Shown here one piece after another: positions 35,124-42,671 of a stretch of 64,000 nucleotides of DNA. Both the position numbers and the translations under genes were made by a program. Source of the DNA: Tistlia consotensis USBA 355 (GTDB lineage: Bacteria > Pseudomonadota > Alphaproteobacteria > Kiloniellales > DSM-21159). Position 1 is the first letter of the stretch. Each line of letters begins with the position of its first letter. A model generated the notes under the pieces. That model had not been told where the DNA came from, searched no databases, and was given only the letters and a program-made list of their open reading frames with translations. Where the stretch lies: assembly GCF_900177295.1 (NCBI RefSeq), contig NZ_FWZX01000020.1:62001-126000 (forward strand), written 5' to 3'.

Positions 35124-35477
35124 ATGCAGGAAGTGACCACACCGGTGATGCGCCGCCCCCTCGAACAGACCGACCTCGCCGACTGGGGCGCCGTCCCGAC
35201 CATGATCGAGGGTCGGTCCCACACCAGCGGCAAGCTGCTGCACAAGGGCCCCGAGGGTCGCTCGGAGTGCGGCCTCTGGGTCTGCACGCCCGGCAAGTGG
35301 CACTGCCACGTCACGCGCGACGAGTTCTGCCACTTCCTGGAGGGCCGCTGCACCTACGTCCACGAATCGGGCGAGGTCATCGAGATCGAGCCCGGCACGG
35401 CGGCCTTCTTCCCCGAGGGCTGGAAGGGCGTCTGCACCGTCCACGAGACGGTCAAGAAGGTCTACATGATCCGGTGA
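35124..35477 (+). CDS. Cupin domain protein (DUF861-like)
   Basis: A 117-residue single-domain cupin: GLWVCTPGKWHCHVTRDEFCHFLEGRCTYVHESGE, then IEIEPGTAAFFPEGWKGVCTVHETVKKVY. This is the pattern of the small DUF861/EutQ-like cupins, which often lack a strict metal-binding set. The ATG at 35124 is used because upstream starts fall in a repeat. Its stop overlaps a GTG (35474) that could start the aldehyde dehydrogenase, suggesting translational coupling. Function unknown. Confidence 0.85.
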   Translation: MQEVTTPVMRRPLEQTDLADWGAVPTMIEGRSHTSGKLLHKGPEGRSECGLWVCTPGKWHCHVTRDEFCHFLEGRCTYVHESGEVIEIEPGTAAFFPEGWKGVCTVHETVKKVYMIR

Positions 35478-35485
35478 CCGCGCCC

Positions 35486-36997
35486 ATGGAGCGCTTCGAT
35501 CCGGCCGTCCCCGGCCACTTCGTCAATCCGTCCTACCGGGCGTCGGGCGGCCCGGCCCAAGCCGTGATCGACCCGGCGACCCTGGCCGAGGTCGGCCGGA
35601 TCGCCGAGACCTCGGTGGCGGAGACCGAGGCGGCGCTGGACGGCCTGCAGGCCGCCCAGCGCGCCTGGGCGAGGCGCGACGCCAAGAGCCGGGCGACGCT
35701 GCTGCACCGCGCCGCCGACGCCATCGAGCGGAGCGACCACCGGCGCTGCGCCGAGCTGATGAGCCGCGAGATGGGCAAGCCCTATCCCGAGGCGATCGGC
35801 GAGATCGCCCACTGCGCCGGCGTGTTCCGCTACTATGCCGAGATGGCGCGCGACGAGGCCGGCAAGGTCGCCGGCACGACCCAGGCCGGCTCGTTCCAGT
35901 ACGCCCGCTACGAGCCCTATGGCGTCAGCCTGCACATCATGCCGTTCAACTTCCCGGTCCTGCTGATGTGCTGGACCGTCGCCGCCTCGCTGGCGGCCGG
36001 CAACGCCTGCCTGGTCAAGCCGGCACCGGCGACGACGCTCTCGACCCTGGAGTTCATGGCCTGCTTCCGGGCCCTGCCCGAGGGCCTGGTCGCCTGCCTG
36101 CCCGGCGGCGCGGACCTCGCCCGCGCCCTGATCGAGTCGGACAGGACCCACGCCGTCGCCTTCACCGGCTCGGTCGCCGCCGGCAAGGCGGTCGCCGCGG
36201 CCGCCGCCGCCCGGCTTAAGCCGGCGGTGATCGAGGCCGGCGGCAGCGACCCGATGATCGTCACGGCCCACGCGCCGCTCGAGATCGCGGCAGCCGGCGC
36301 GGTCACCGCCGCCTTCCACCTGTCGGGCCAGGTCTGCACCTCGGCCGAGCGGCTCTATGTCGTCGAGTCCGTCCACGACGCCTTCGTCGCGGCCTTCGCC
36401 GCCGAGACCCGGCGCCTGCGCGTCGGCAACGGCCTGGAGCGCTCGGAGATCGGCCCGCTGGTCTCCGAGGCCGCGCGCGCCAAGGTCATCCGCCTGGTCG
36501 AGGACGCCCGCGACAAGGGCGCGGCCGTCGTGACCGGCGGCCGCATCCCGCCGGCGCACAACGTCGGCTGGTTCTACGAGCCGACCATCCTGACCGGGGT
36601 CGAGCCGGGCATGGCGATCCTGGAGGAGGAGTGCTTCGGTCCGGTCGCGGCTGTCTGCCGGGTGCCCGACTTCGAGGCGGCCCTGGCCGCCGCCAACGCC
36701 AGCCGCTTCGGCCTCGGCGCCTCGATCTTCACGACCGACCTCGCCGAGGCCCACGAGGCGGCGGAGCGGCTGGAGGCCGGCATGGTCTGGGTCAACAACC
36801 CGCTGATCGACAACGACGCCCTGCCCTTCGGCGGCTGGAAGGCCTCGGGCCTCGGCCGCGAGCTGGGCCGCCAGGGCCTCGACGCCTTCCGCCGCTCCAA
36901 GATGGTCGTGATCGACCACAGGCCGGTCCGCCAGGACTGGTGGTACCCCTACCCCGACGACTGGTTCTTCGGCGGCGGCGGCCGGAAGATCGGATAG
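35486..36997 (+). CDS. NAD(P)-dependent aldehyde dehydrogenase (succinate-semialdehyde-type)
   Basis: A 503-residue ALDH. The NAD-binding FTGSVAAGKAVA, the general-base glutamate in VIEAGGSDPM and the catalytic cysteine in SGQVCTSAER are all present. The motif EECFGPVAAVCRV and the tail PFGGWKASGLGRELG complete the fold. It most resembles enzymes acting on succinate semialdehyde or similar aldehydes. The unusual C-terminus is rich in Trp/Tyr and Gly (DWWYPYPDDWFFGGGG). An alternative start is the GTG at 35474 overlapping the cupin stop. The aldehyde substrate is unknown. Confidence 0.95.
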   Translation: MERFDPAVPGHFVNPSYRASGGPAQAVIDPATLAEVGRIAETSVAETEAALDGLQAAQRAWARRDAKSRATLLHRAADAIERSDHRRCAELMSREMGKPYPEAIGEIAHCAGVFRYYAEMARDEAGKVAGTTQAGSFQYARYEPYGVSLHIMPFNFPVLLMCWTVAASLAAGNACLVKPAPATTLSTLEFMACFRALPEGLVACLPGGADLARALIESDRTHAVAFTGSVAAGKAVAAAAAARLKPAVIEAGGSDPMIVTAHAPLEIAAAGAVTAAFHLSGQVCTSAERLYVVESVHDAFVAAFAAETRRLRVGNGLERSEIGPLVSEAARAKVIRLVEDARDKGAAVVTGGRIPPAHNVGWFYEPTILTGVEPGMAILEEECFGPVAAVCRVPDFEAALAAANASRFGLGASIFTTDLAEAHEAAERLEAGMVWVNNPLIDNDALPFGGWKASGLGRELGRQGLDAFRRSKMVVIDHRPVRQDWWYPYPDDWFFGGGGRKIG

Positions 36998-37005
36998 GCG
37001 CCGCC

Positions 37006-37075
37006 CAGAAGCCGGCGATCAGAAGCCGGCGACCAGAAGCCGGCGGCCAGAAGCCGCCATTCAGAAGCCGCCGGC
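37006..37075. repeat. Five 14-base tandem repeats at the end of the SDR gene
   Basis: The unit CAGAAGCCGGCGAC and variants recur at 37006, 37020, 37034, 37048 and 37062, a strict 14-base period. The first three copies are nearly identical; copies four and five diverge at the last bases. The array covers the gap after the aldehyde dehydrogenase gene and runs into the last codons of the SDR gene, whose stop (37061-37063) sits at the junction of copies four and five. It looks like replication slippage spreading out from the coding end. Confidence 0.85.
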
Positions 37076-37798
37076 GACGCGCAGCACCGCGCCGGTGACG
37101 TAGGAGGCCTCGTCGGACAGCAGCCAGAGCACGGCCTCGGCGATCTCCTCCGGCTCGGCGAGGCGCTGCATCGGGATGCGGGCGCGCACGCGCGCCGGGC
37201 GGTCCGGCTCGCCGGCCCGGGCGTGGATCTCGGTCAGGGTCGAGCCCGGCGCCACGGCGTTGACCCGGATGCCCGCCGCCGCGACCTCGCGGGCGAGGCC
37301 CAGGGTGAAGGCGTCGACCGCCGCCTTCGAGGCGGCATAGTGGACGTACTCGCCCGGCGCTCCGGTGGTCGCTGCGACCGAGGAGAGGTTGACGATCGCG
37401 CCCCGGCCCCGCGCCGCAAAGTGGCGCACCGCCTGCTGGGCGCAGAGCAGGCTGCCGAGCACGTTGGTGTCGAGCACGCTGCGGAAGGTCGCGGGCTCGG
37501 CCTCGACGAAGCGGCCGATGCGGCCGGTCACGCCGGCATTGTTGACCAGGGCGGCGAGCGGGCCGAGCGCGGCTTCGGCGGTCTCGAACAGGCGGGCGAC
37601 CTGGGCCTCGTCGGCGACGTCGGCACCCACGGCCAGGGCCGCGCCGCCGGCCGCGCGGATCTCCGCGACCACGGCCTCGGCCGCCGCCTCGTCCCGCAGG
37701 TAGTTGACGCAGACCGCGTAGCCGCGGCGCGCGGCGAGACGGGCCGTGGCGGCGCCGATGCCGCGGGCGGCGCCGGTGACGATCAGTCCGGAGGTCAT
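37061..37798 (-). CDS. Short-chain dehydrogenase/reductase (classical SDR)
   Basis: A 245-residue classical SDR: cofactor motif TGAARGIG near residue 8, NNAG, the catalytic Ser in NLSSVA, and YAASK with the Tyr and Lys. The AVCVNYLRDEAA segment suggests NADP preference. It ends with the family sequence SYVTGAVLRVAGGF, where the last codons fall inside a tandem-repeat array. It overlaps the upstream MFS gene by four bases, so the two form an operon. The substrate is unknown. Confidence 0.93.
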   Translation of the reverse strand: MTSGLIVTGAARGIGAATARLAARRGYAVCVNYLRDEAAAEAVVAEIRAAGGAALAVGADVADEAQVARLFETAEAALGPLAALVNNAGVTGRIGRFVEAEPATFRSVLDTNVLGSLLCAQQAVRHFAARGRGAIVNLSSVAATTGAPGEYVHYAASKAAVDAFTLGLAREVAAAGIRVNAVAPGSTLTEIHARAGEPDRPARVRARIPMQRLAEPEEIAEAVLWLLSDEASYVTGAVLRVAGGF

Positions 37799-39090
37799 GA
37801 GGTGCTCCCAGGTTCGCTGAGGTTTGCCGGCGCGGCGCCGGGTCGCTGCCGGGGCAGCCGCAGGGCGAAGAGCGCGGCGAGCAGGCCGCCGACGCCGAGG
37901 CAGGAGAAGGCGACGATCCAGCCGAGGCCGGCCGGCGCCGCGTCGCGCGCGAGACCGAAGGCGAGCGGTGCCAGGCCGCCGGCGCCGAAGCCCAGGATCG
38001 AGCGGATCGCGAGGGCCGAGCCGAGCGCCGAGGGCGCGACCGTCTCGGTGATCGCCGTCGACAGCACCGGCGAATCGCCGAGCGCCGCGAAGCCGTAGAG
38101 CGCGCCGAGCAGCAGCAGCGCGGCCGCCGGCGCCTCGCCGAGCCAGCCCATCGCGAAGGAGCAGGCGGCGCCGAACAGGCCGAGGCCGACCAGCACCGCC
38201 CGTCGTCCCAGCCGGTCCGAGGCGTGGCCCATGGTGAAGGCGGAGAGGCAGCCCGACAGGTGGATCGCGATGCCGATCCAGAGGCCCTGGGCCAGCGCGC
38301 CGGTCAGCGAGGAGGCCGCCAGGAAGGTCAGCAGGAAGGTCGGCAGCCAGGCCCACATGCCGAGCAGTTCCCAGCAGTGCGCCGTGTAGCCGAGGGTCAG
38401 CAGCACGGCCCAGCGCCGCTGCCGCGGATGCGGGGCCTCGTCGCCGGCGGTCCGGCCGCGCCGGTGACCGACCAGGTTCGGCCGGTCGCGCACCGAGCGC
38501 CAGGCCGCGAGGGCGGCGAGCAGGGGCGCGGCGCCGCACAGCAGGAAGGCCGCCTGGTAGCCGGCGATCTGACTGGCCGCCGTCGAGAGCGCGATCGAGC
38601 CGGCGTAGCCAAGCGAGGCGCCGGCGAGCAGCAGCCCGATCGCGAAGCCACGCCGGCCCGGCGCCACGCCCTGGGCGACCAGCATGATCGAGGGCGTGTA
38701 GGTGCCGCCCTGGGACAGCCCGAGCAGCGCGAACAGCAGCGCCCCGCTCTCGAAGGAGCGGGCGAAGCCGGCGACCAGCAGCGCCGCGACGGCGGAGGCG
38801 GCGCTCGACCAGAGGAACAGCCGGCGCGCGCCGAGCCGGTCGGAGAGCCAGCCGGTCAGCACCAGCGAGACGGCGTAGCTGACGTTGAAGCAGGTCTGGA
38901 CGAAGCCGCCCTCGGCCGCCGTCATGCCCCAGGCCTGGATCAGATGCGGCAGGACCCCGGCGTACATCATGAAGGCGAGCGACACCGCAGTGCGGCTGGC
39001 GCAGAGCCAGGCCAGCCAGGCCCAGCGCCCGCGCCGCGACGGCGGCGCCTCGCCGCGCAGGCTCGCCTGGAATGCCTCCTCCGCTGCCAT
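37795..39090 (-). CDS. MFS transporter, divergent from the PtxD-like gene
   Basis: A 431-residue, 12-helix major facilitator. The MFS loop motif appears as GWLSDRLGARRLFL after helix 2 and again as HASDRLGRRAVLVG in the second half. A basic central loop (residues about 205-230) separates the halves. It is cotranscribed with the SDR gene and divergent from the PtxD-like dehydrogenase, with a 122-base shared control region. It could import the dehydrogenase substrate or export a product; phosphite carriage by an MFS protein is a hypothesis, not established. Confidence 0.92.
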   Translation of the reverse strand: MAAEEAFQASLRGEAPPSRRGRWAWLAWLCASRTAVSLAFMMYAGVLPHLIQAWGMTAAEGGFVQTCFNVSYAVSLVLTGWLSDRLGARRLFLWSSAASAVAALLVAGFARSFESGALLFALLGLSQGGTYTPSIMLVAQGVAPGRRGFAIGLLLAGASLGYAGSIALSTAASQIAGYQAAFLLCGAAPLLAALAAWRSVRDRPNLVGHRRGRTAGDEAPHPRQRRWAVLLTLGYTAHCWELLGMWAWLPTFLLTFLAASSLTGALAQGLWIGIAIHLSGCLSAFTMGHASDRLGRRAVLVGLGLFGAACSFAMGWLGEAPAAALLLLGALYGFAALGDSPVLSTAITETVAPSALGSALAIRSILGFGAGGLAPLAFGLARDAAPAGLGWIVAFSCLGVGGLLAALFALRLPRQRPGAAPANLSEPGSTS

Positions 39091-39150
39091 GCTGCTGCCG
39101 GTCCCTCGCGCCTGCGGGCGGCCAGCAGGGGGGCTGGCCTGATGCGACAG

Positions 39151-39188
39151 ATAGCGTTATGATATCGAATAGCAGAGTCAATAGCGTT
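39151..39188. promoter_or_regulatory. Direct-repeat operator candidate in the MFS / PtxD-like divergent promoter
   Basis: ATAGCGTT occurs at 39151-39158 and again at 39181-39188, exactly 30 bases apart, about three helical turns. The segment between and just after also contains GATATC and GATAACG, giving partial inverted matches (CGTTATGATATCG and GATGATAACG). It is the only AT-rich stretch in the 122-base gap and lies 25-60 bases before the PtxD-like start. The LysR protein encoded after that gene is the obvious binder; this is inference. Confidence 0.5.
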
Positions 39189-39212
39189 TTGTGATGATAA
39201 CGTGACAGAGGC

Positions 39213-40235
39213 ATGACAGCCGCACGTCCCAAGGTCGTGGTCTCCAGCCGCGTCGAGCCGGGCTCCCTCGAGCCGCTGGCCGGTCGCGCCGAGCTCGTCG
39301 TCAACGAGGCGGCCGAACCCTGGCCGCGCGGCGCGCTGCTGGCCCGCGCCGCGGACGCCTACGGCCTGATCGCCTTCATGACCGACAGCATCGACGAGGC
39401 GCTGCTGCAGGCCTGCCCCGCGCTGCGCATCGTCGCCGGCGCCCTCAAGGGCCACGACAACCTCGACGCCGGCGCCTGCAGCCGCCACGGCGTCTGGCTG
39501 ACCGTCGTGCCCGACCTGCTGACCGAGCCGACCGCCGACCTCGCGGTCGGGCTGCTGCTCGCCCTGTCGCGCAACCTGGTCGAGGGCGACCGCCTGGTGC
39601 GCGGCGGCGGCTTCGCCGGCTGGCGGCCGCAGCTCTACGGCCGGGGCCTCGCCGGCGCGACGGTCGGGCTGCTCGGCATGGGCGCCGTCGGCCGGGCGAT
39701 CGCCCGGCGGCTGACCGGCTTCGGCTGCCGCCTCGCCTATGCCGACCCGCGGCCGCTGCCGGCCGAGGAGGCGCGGGCCCTCGGCGCCGAACGCGGCAGC
39801 CCGGAGAGCCTCGCCGCCGGCAGCGACGTGCTGATCCTCGCCCTGCCGCTGACCGCGGCGACCGCCGGCCTGGTCGGCCGGCGCTTCCTGGAGCGGGTCC
39901 GGCCGGGCTGCCTGCTGGTCAACCCGGCCCGCGGCTCGCTGGTCGACGAGGAGGCGGTCGCCGACGCGCTGGAGAGCGGCCGGCTCGGCGGCTATGCGGC
40001 CGACGTCTTCGCCTTCGAGGACCGCGCCCGGCCCGGCCGTCCCGAGGGCATCCCGCCGCGCCTGCTCGCGGACGGCCGGCGCACGGTCCTGACGCCGCAT
40101 CTCGGCTCGGCGGTCGCCGCGCTGCGCCGCGAGATCGTCGCCGAGGCCGCGCGCAACATTCTCGACTGCCTGGAGGGCCGGGTGCCGCGCGGCGCGGTCA
40201 ACGCCCCCGAACCCCGGACCGGAGCCCTGCCATGA
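39213..40235 (+). CDS. ptxD: PtxD-like NAD-dependent phosphite (phosphonate) dehydrogenase
   Basis: A 340-residue D-2-hydroxyacid-dehydrogenase-family protein. It aligns along its whole length with PtxD of Pseudomonas stutzeri (336 residues), and every catalytic or phosphite-binding residue I recall for PtxD has its counterpart: M56 (M53), K79 (K76, in ALKGHDN), W137 (W134), Y142 (Y139), R240 (R237), E269 (E266), H296 (H292), S299 (S295) and R305 (R301). The nucleotide motif is GLLGMGAVGRA and D178 follows beta-2, consistent with NAD. PtxD oxidises phosphite to phosphate. No PtxABC transporter is present; an MFS/SDR pair is divergent instead, and a LysR gene overlaps the 3' end as ptxE does in P. 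stutzeri. Other 2-hydroxy acids remain possible. Confidence 0.85.
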   Translation: MTAARPKVVVSSRVEPGSLEPLAGRAELVVNEAAEPWPRGALLARAADAYGLIAFMTDSIDEALLQACPALRIVAGALKGHDNLDAGACSRHGVWLTVVPDLLTEPTADLAVGLLLALSRNLVEGDRLVRGGGFAGWRPQLYGRGLAGATVGLLGMGAVGRAIARRLTGFGCRLAYADPRPLPAEEARALGAERGSPESLAAGSDVLILALPLTAATAGLVGRRFLERVRPGCLLVNPARGSLVDEEAVADALESGRLGGYAADVFAFEDRARPGRPEGIPPRLLADGRRTVLTPHLGSAVAALRREIVAEAARNILDCLEGRVPRGAVNAPEPRTGALP

Positions 40236-41101
40236 CGCTCAACCTCGCCCAGGTCCGCGCCTTCGTCGCGGTGGTCGACAGCGGCGGCTTCCAGGAGGCC
40301 GCCCGCCGACTCGGCTGCGCCCAGCCGACCGTAACCCAGCTGGTGCGCAAGCTGGAGACCGGGCTCGCGGCGCAGCTGGTCGTGCGCGGCCGGCGCGGCG
40401 CCCTGCCGACGCCCGACGGCGCCCGCTTCCTGCCCCACGCCCGGCTGCTGCTGAGCGCCGAGCAGCGGGCCGTCGCCTCGGTCGCCGGCCGATCGCTGGC
40501 GATCGGCGCGAGCGGCAACGTCGGCACCTACCTGCTGCCGCCCCTGGTCCGGCGCTTCGGCGAGCTGTCCGGGCAGGGACCGGAGCTGGTCATCGCGACC
40601 AACCCGGAGATCGCCGAGCGGGTCGAGGCCGGCGAGGTCGACCTCGCCGTCATGGAATGGTGGGACGGCCGGCCCGGCTTCACCGCCGAGGTCTGGCGGC
40701 GCGAGCGCCTCGTGGTCATCGTCGCGCCGGACCACCCCTGGGCGCACGACGGGTCGATCCCGCGCGCCTGGCTGCTCGAGGTGGCGATGCTCGGCGGCGA
40801 GGCCGGCAGCGGCACCGGCCGGCTGCTGCAGGGCCTGTTCGGCGACGAGGCCGCCCGCGTCCGCGTCACCATGAACCTCGGCAGCACGGCGGCCGTGAAG
40901 GAGGCCGTGAAGGCGGGACTCGGGATCTCGCTTGTCTTCCTCTCCTCGGTGCGCGACGAGGTCCTGGCCGGCAGCCTCTGCGCGCTCGACCTGGACGGCG
41001 CGCCGATCGAGAAGGAGCTGTTCGTGGTGATGCCCGAGAACGTCCCGCCGACGGCCCCCTCGGCGCGCTTCCGCAGCCTGCTGCTGGAGCAGCGCCCGTG
41101 A
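40232..41101 (+). CDS. LysR family regulator downstream of the PtxD-like gene (ptxE position)
   Basis: A 289-residue LysR protein: LAQVRAFVAVVDSGGFQEAARRLGCAQPTVTQLVRKLE for the DNA-binding part (given in pieces), then a CbbR/CysB-like effector domain starting GASGNVGTYLLPPLVRRF. Its ATG overlaps the stop of the dehydrogenase gene by four bases, so it is translated with it. PtxE of P. stutzeri is also a LysR protein encoded after ptxD, which supports but does not prove a phosphite link. The sequence similarity to PtxE was not tested. Confidence 0.92.
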   Translation: MTLNLAQVRAFVAVVDSGGFQEAARRLGCAQPTVTQLVRKLETGLAAQLVVRGRRGALPTPDGARFLPHARLLLSAEQRAVASVAGRSLAIGASGNVGTYLLPPLVRRFGELSGQGPELVIATNPEIAERVEAGEVDLAVMEWWDGRPGFTAEVWRRERLVVIVAPDHPWAHDGSIPRAWLLEVAMLGGEAGSGTGRLLQGLFGDEAARVRVTMNLGSTAAVKEAVKAGLGISLVFLSSVRDEVLAGSLCALDLDGAPIEKELFVVMPENVPPTAPSARFRSLLLEQRP

Positions 41102-41109
41102 CCGGGCCC

Positions 41110-41688
41110 ATGACCGGGCCCAACACCGGCCCCGAGGCCGCGCCCTTCGCGCCGCTGGCCGGAAGCCGCCTGCGGCTGCGCTGCCCGGAACCCGGCGACG
41201 CGGCCGCACTGTCCGCGCTGGTGACGCCGTCGGTCAGCCGCTGGATGGCCTCCTGGCCCTGCCCCTTCACGCAGGCCCTGGCCGAGTCGCGGATCGCCGC
41301 CGCGCGCTCAGCGGGCCTCGAGCGCCGCGGACTGCGCTGCCTCGTCGAGGCCGGCGGGACGATCGCCGGCTGGATCGAGGTCGAGCGCGACCGGGACGAT
41401 CCGGCCGTCGGCGCCCTCGGCTACTGGATCGGCGAGGCCCACCAGGGCCGCGGCTATGCCCGTGAGGCGGCGGCGCTGCTGGTCCCGGCAGCCTTCGCCT
41501 TCCTCGATCTCGCCGTCATCGAGGCCGGCGCGCAGCCGGAGAACCTCGGCTCCTTCGCGGTGATGCGCGCCCTCGGCATGCGGCCGGCCGGCGAGCGGAT
41601 GGTCTTCGCGGCGGCGCGCGGCCGCGAGGAGCGCTGCGTCTTTCACGCCCTCGAGCGCCCGCCGGCGCCCGCCTCCGGGACGGCCTGA
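41110..41688 (+). CDS. GNAT family N-acetyltransferase (RimJ/RimL type)
   Basis: A 192-residue protein with the GNAT acetyl-CoA motif: ALGYWIGEAHQGRGYAREAAALLV, then ALIVIEAG-like AVIEAGAQPENLGSFAVMRALGM. The RimJ-type pattern implies acetylation of a ribosomal protein N-terminus or of a small-molecule amine. It starts at 41110 (ATG) or at the GTG 41098 that overlaps the preceding stop; the first residues repeat MTGP. It lies in the run of genes after the PtxD-like gene, but a functional link is unclear. Confidence 0.88.
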   Translation: MTGPNTGPEAAPFAPLAGSRLRLRCPEPGDAAALSALVTPSVSRWMASWPCPFTQALAESRIAAARSAGLERRGLRCLVEAGGTIAGWIEVERDRDDPAVGALGYWIGEAHQGRGYAREAAALLVPAAFAFLDLAVIEAGAQPENLGSFAVMRALGMRPAGERMVFAAARGREERCVFHALERPPAPASGTA

Positions 41689-41691
41689 GCC

Positions 41692-42576
41692 ATGGCCCTG
41701 CGCCTGCCACCGCTGGCCTCGCTGCGGCTCTTCGAGGCCGCCGGCCGCCACGAGAGCTTCAAGCTGGCGGCCGAGGAGCTGCACCTGACGCCGAGCGCGG
41801 TCAGCCACGGCATCCTGGCGCTGGAGCGCTGGCTGGCGGTCACGCTTTTCGAGCGGCAGGGCAACGGCGTGACGCTGACCAGGGCCGGCCGGGACTACCT
41901 GGCCTTCGTCTCGGAGGCGCTGGCGATGATCGCGGTCGGCACGCGCCGCCTGCCCAACGCCCATCGCGCGCGGCGGGTCGCGGTCAGCCTGCCGCCGACC
42001 TTCGCGCTGCGCTGGCTGCTGCCGCGCCTGTCCGACTTCCGCACCCGCCATCCCGACATCTCGCTGACCCTCGACACCGCGCACCGGCAGGTCGGCTTCC
42101 CGGTCGACGAGGTCGACTTGGCCGTGCGCATGGCGCGCGCGCCCTGGCCCGACCTGGCCTCGACCTGCCTCTTCACCGAGACCCTGGTGCCGGTCTGCTC
42201 GCCCGGGTTCCGGGAGCGCCACGCGGCGGACGGCACGCTCGAGCTCGCCGGCCTGCCGCTGCTGCAGGTCGTCTCGGCGACCGAGGACTGGGCCGCCTGG
42301 CTGGACGCCGCCGGCCTCGCCGAGATCGACCTGTCGAGCGGGCTGAGCTTCGACACGGTGCAGATGGCCTGCGAGGCCGCCGCCGCCGGCCTGGGCGTGG
42401 CGATCGGCCGGCGCCCCCTGATCGACGCCGACCTCGCGAGCGGCCGGCTGGTCGAGGCGGCACCCGCCCTGGCCGCGACCACCGGCTACTGGCTGATCGA
42501 GGCCCGGGAGGCCGACGCCCGCGCCGAGGTCCGCGCGGTCCGCGACTGGCTGGTCGCACGCTGCCGGGCCGAGTGA
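41692..42576 (+). CDS. LysR family regulator (GcvA-like)
   Basis: A 294-residue LysR protein. The N-terminus reads LPPLASLRLFEAAGRHESFKLAAEELHLTPSAVSHGILALE in pieces, the GcvA-like signature including LHLTPSAVSH. The effector domain follows VAVSLPPTFALRWLLPRLSDF. Three bases separate the ATG from the stop of the acetyltransferase gene. GcvA-like regulators control very varied targets, so the neighbour genes are the only clue; the enoyl-CoA hydratase-family gene downstream is a candidate. Confidence 0.92.
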   Translation: MALRLPPLASLRLFEAAGRHESFKLAAEELHLTPSAVSHGILALERWLAVTLFERQGNGVTLTRAGRDYLAFVSEALAMIAVGTRRLPNAHRARRVAVSLPPTFALRWLLPRLSDFRTRHPDISLTLDTAHRQVGFPVDEVDLAVRMARAPWPDLASTCLFTETLVPVCSPGFRERHAADGTLELAGLPLLQVVSATEDWAAWLDAAGLAEIDLSSGLSFDTVQMACEAAAAGLGVAIGRRPLIDADLASGRLVEAAPALAATTGYWLIEAREADARAEVRAVRDWLVARCRAE

Positions 42577-42671
42577 ATTTTCTTCATCTCGCCTGCAGCC
42601 TTCCTCGTTTGCCGACGCGCGGAGCCGCGGACAAGCTGGTCTCTCCCGAATGACGGACGAGGCCCGGCGCC

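Noticed and set aside
33257-35353. 698-codon minus-strand frame over the UGT-like gene
   Set aside because: Shadow of the glycosyltransferase; only the last 57 codons with a single membrane helix may be a real small gene, and that is weakly supported.
41101-41140. Short repeats of ACCGGGCCC at the start of the acetyltransferase gene
   Set aside because: Too few and too short to be more than a local MTGP codon repeat.
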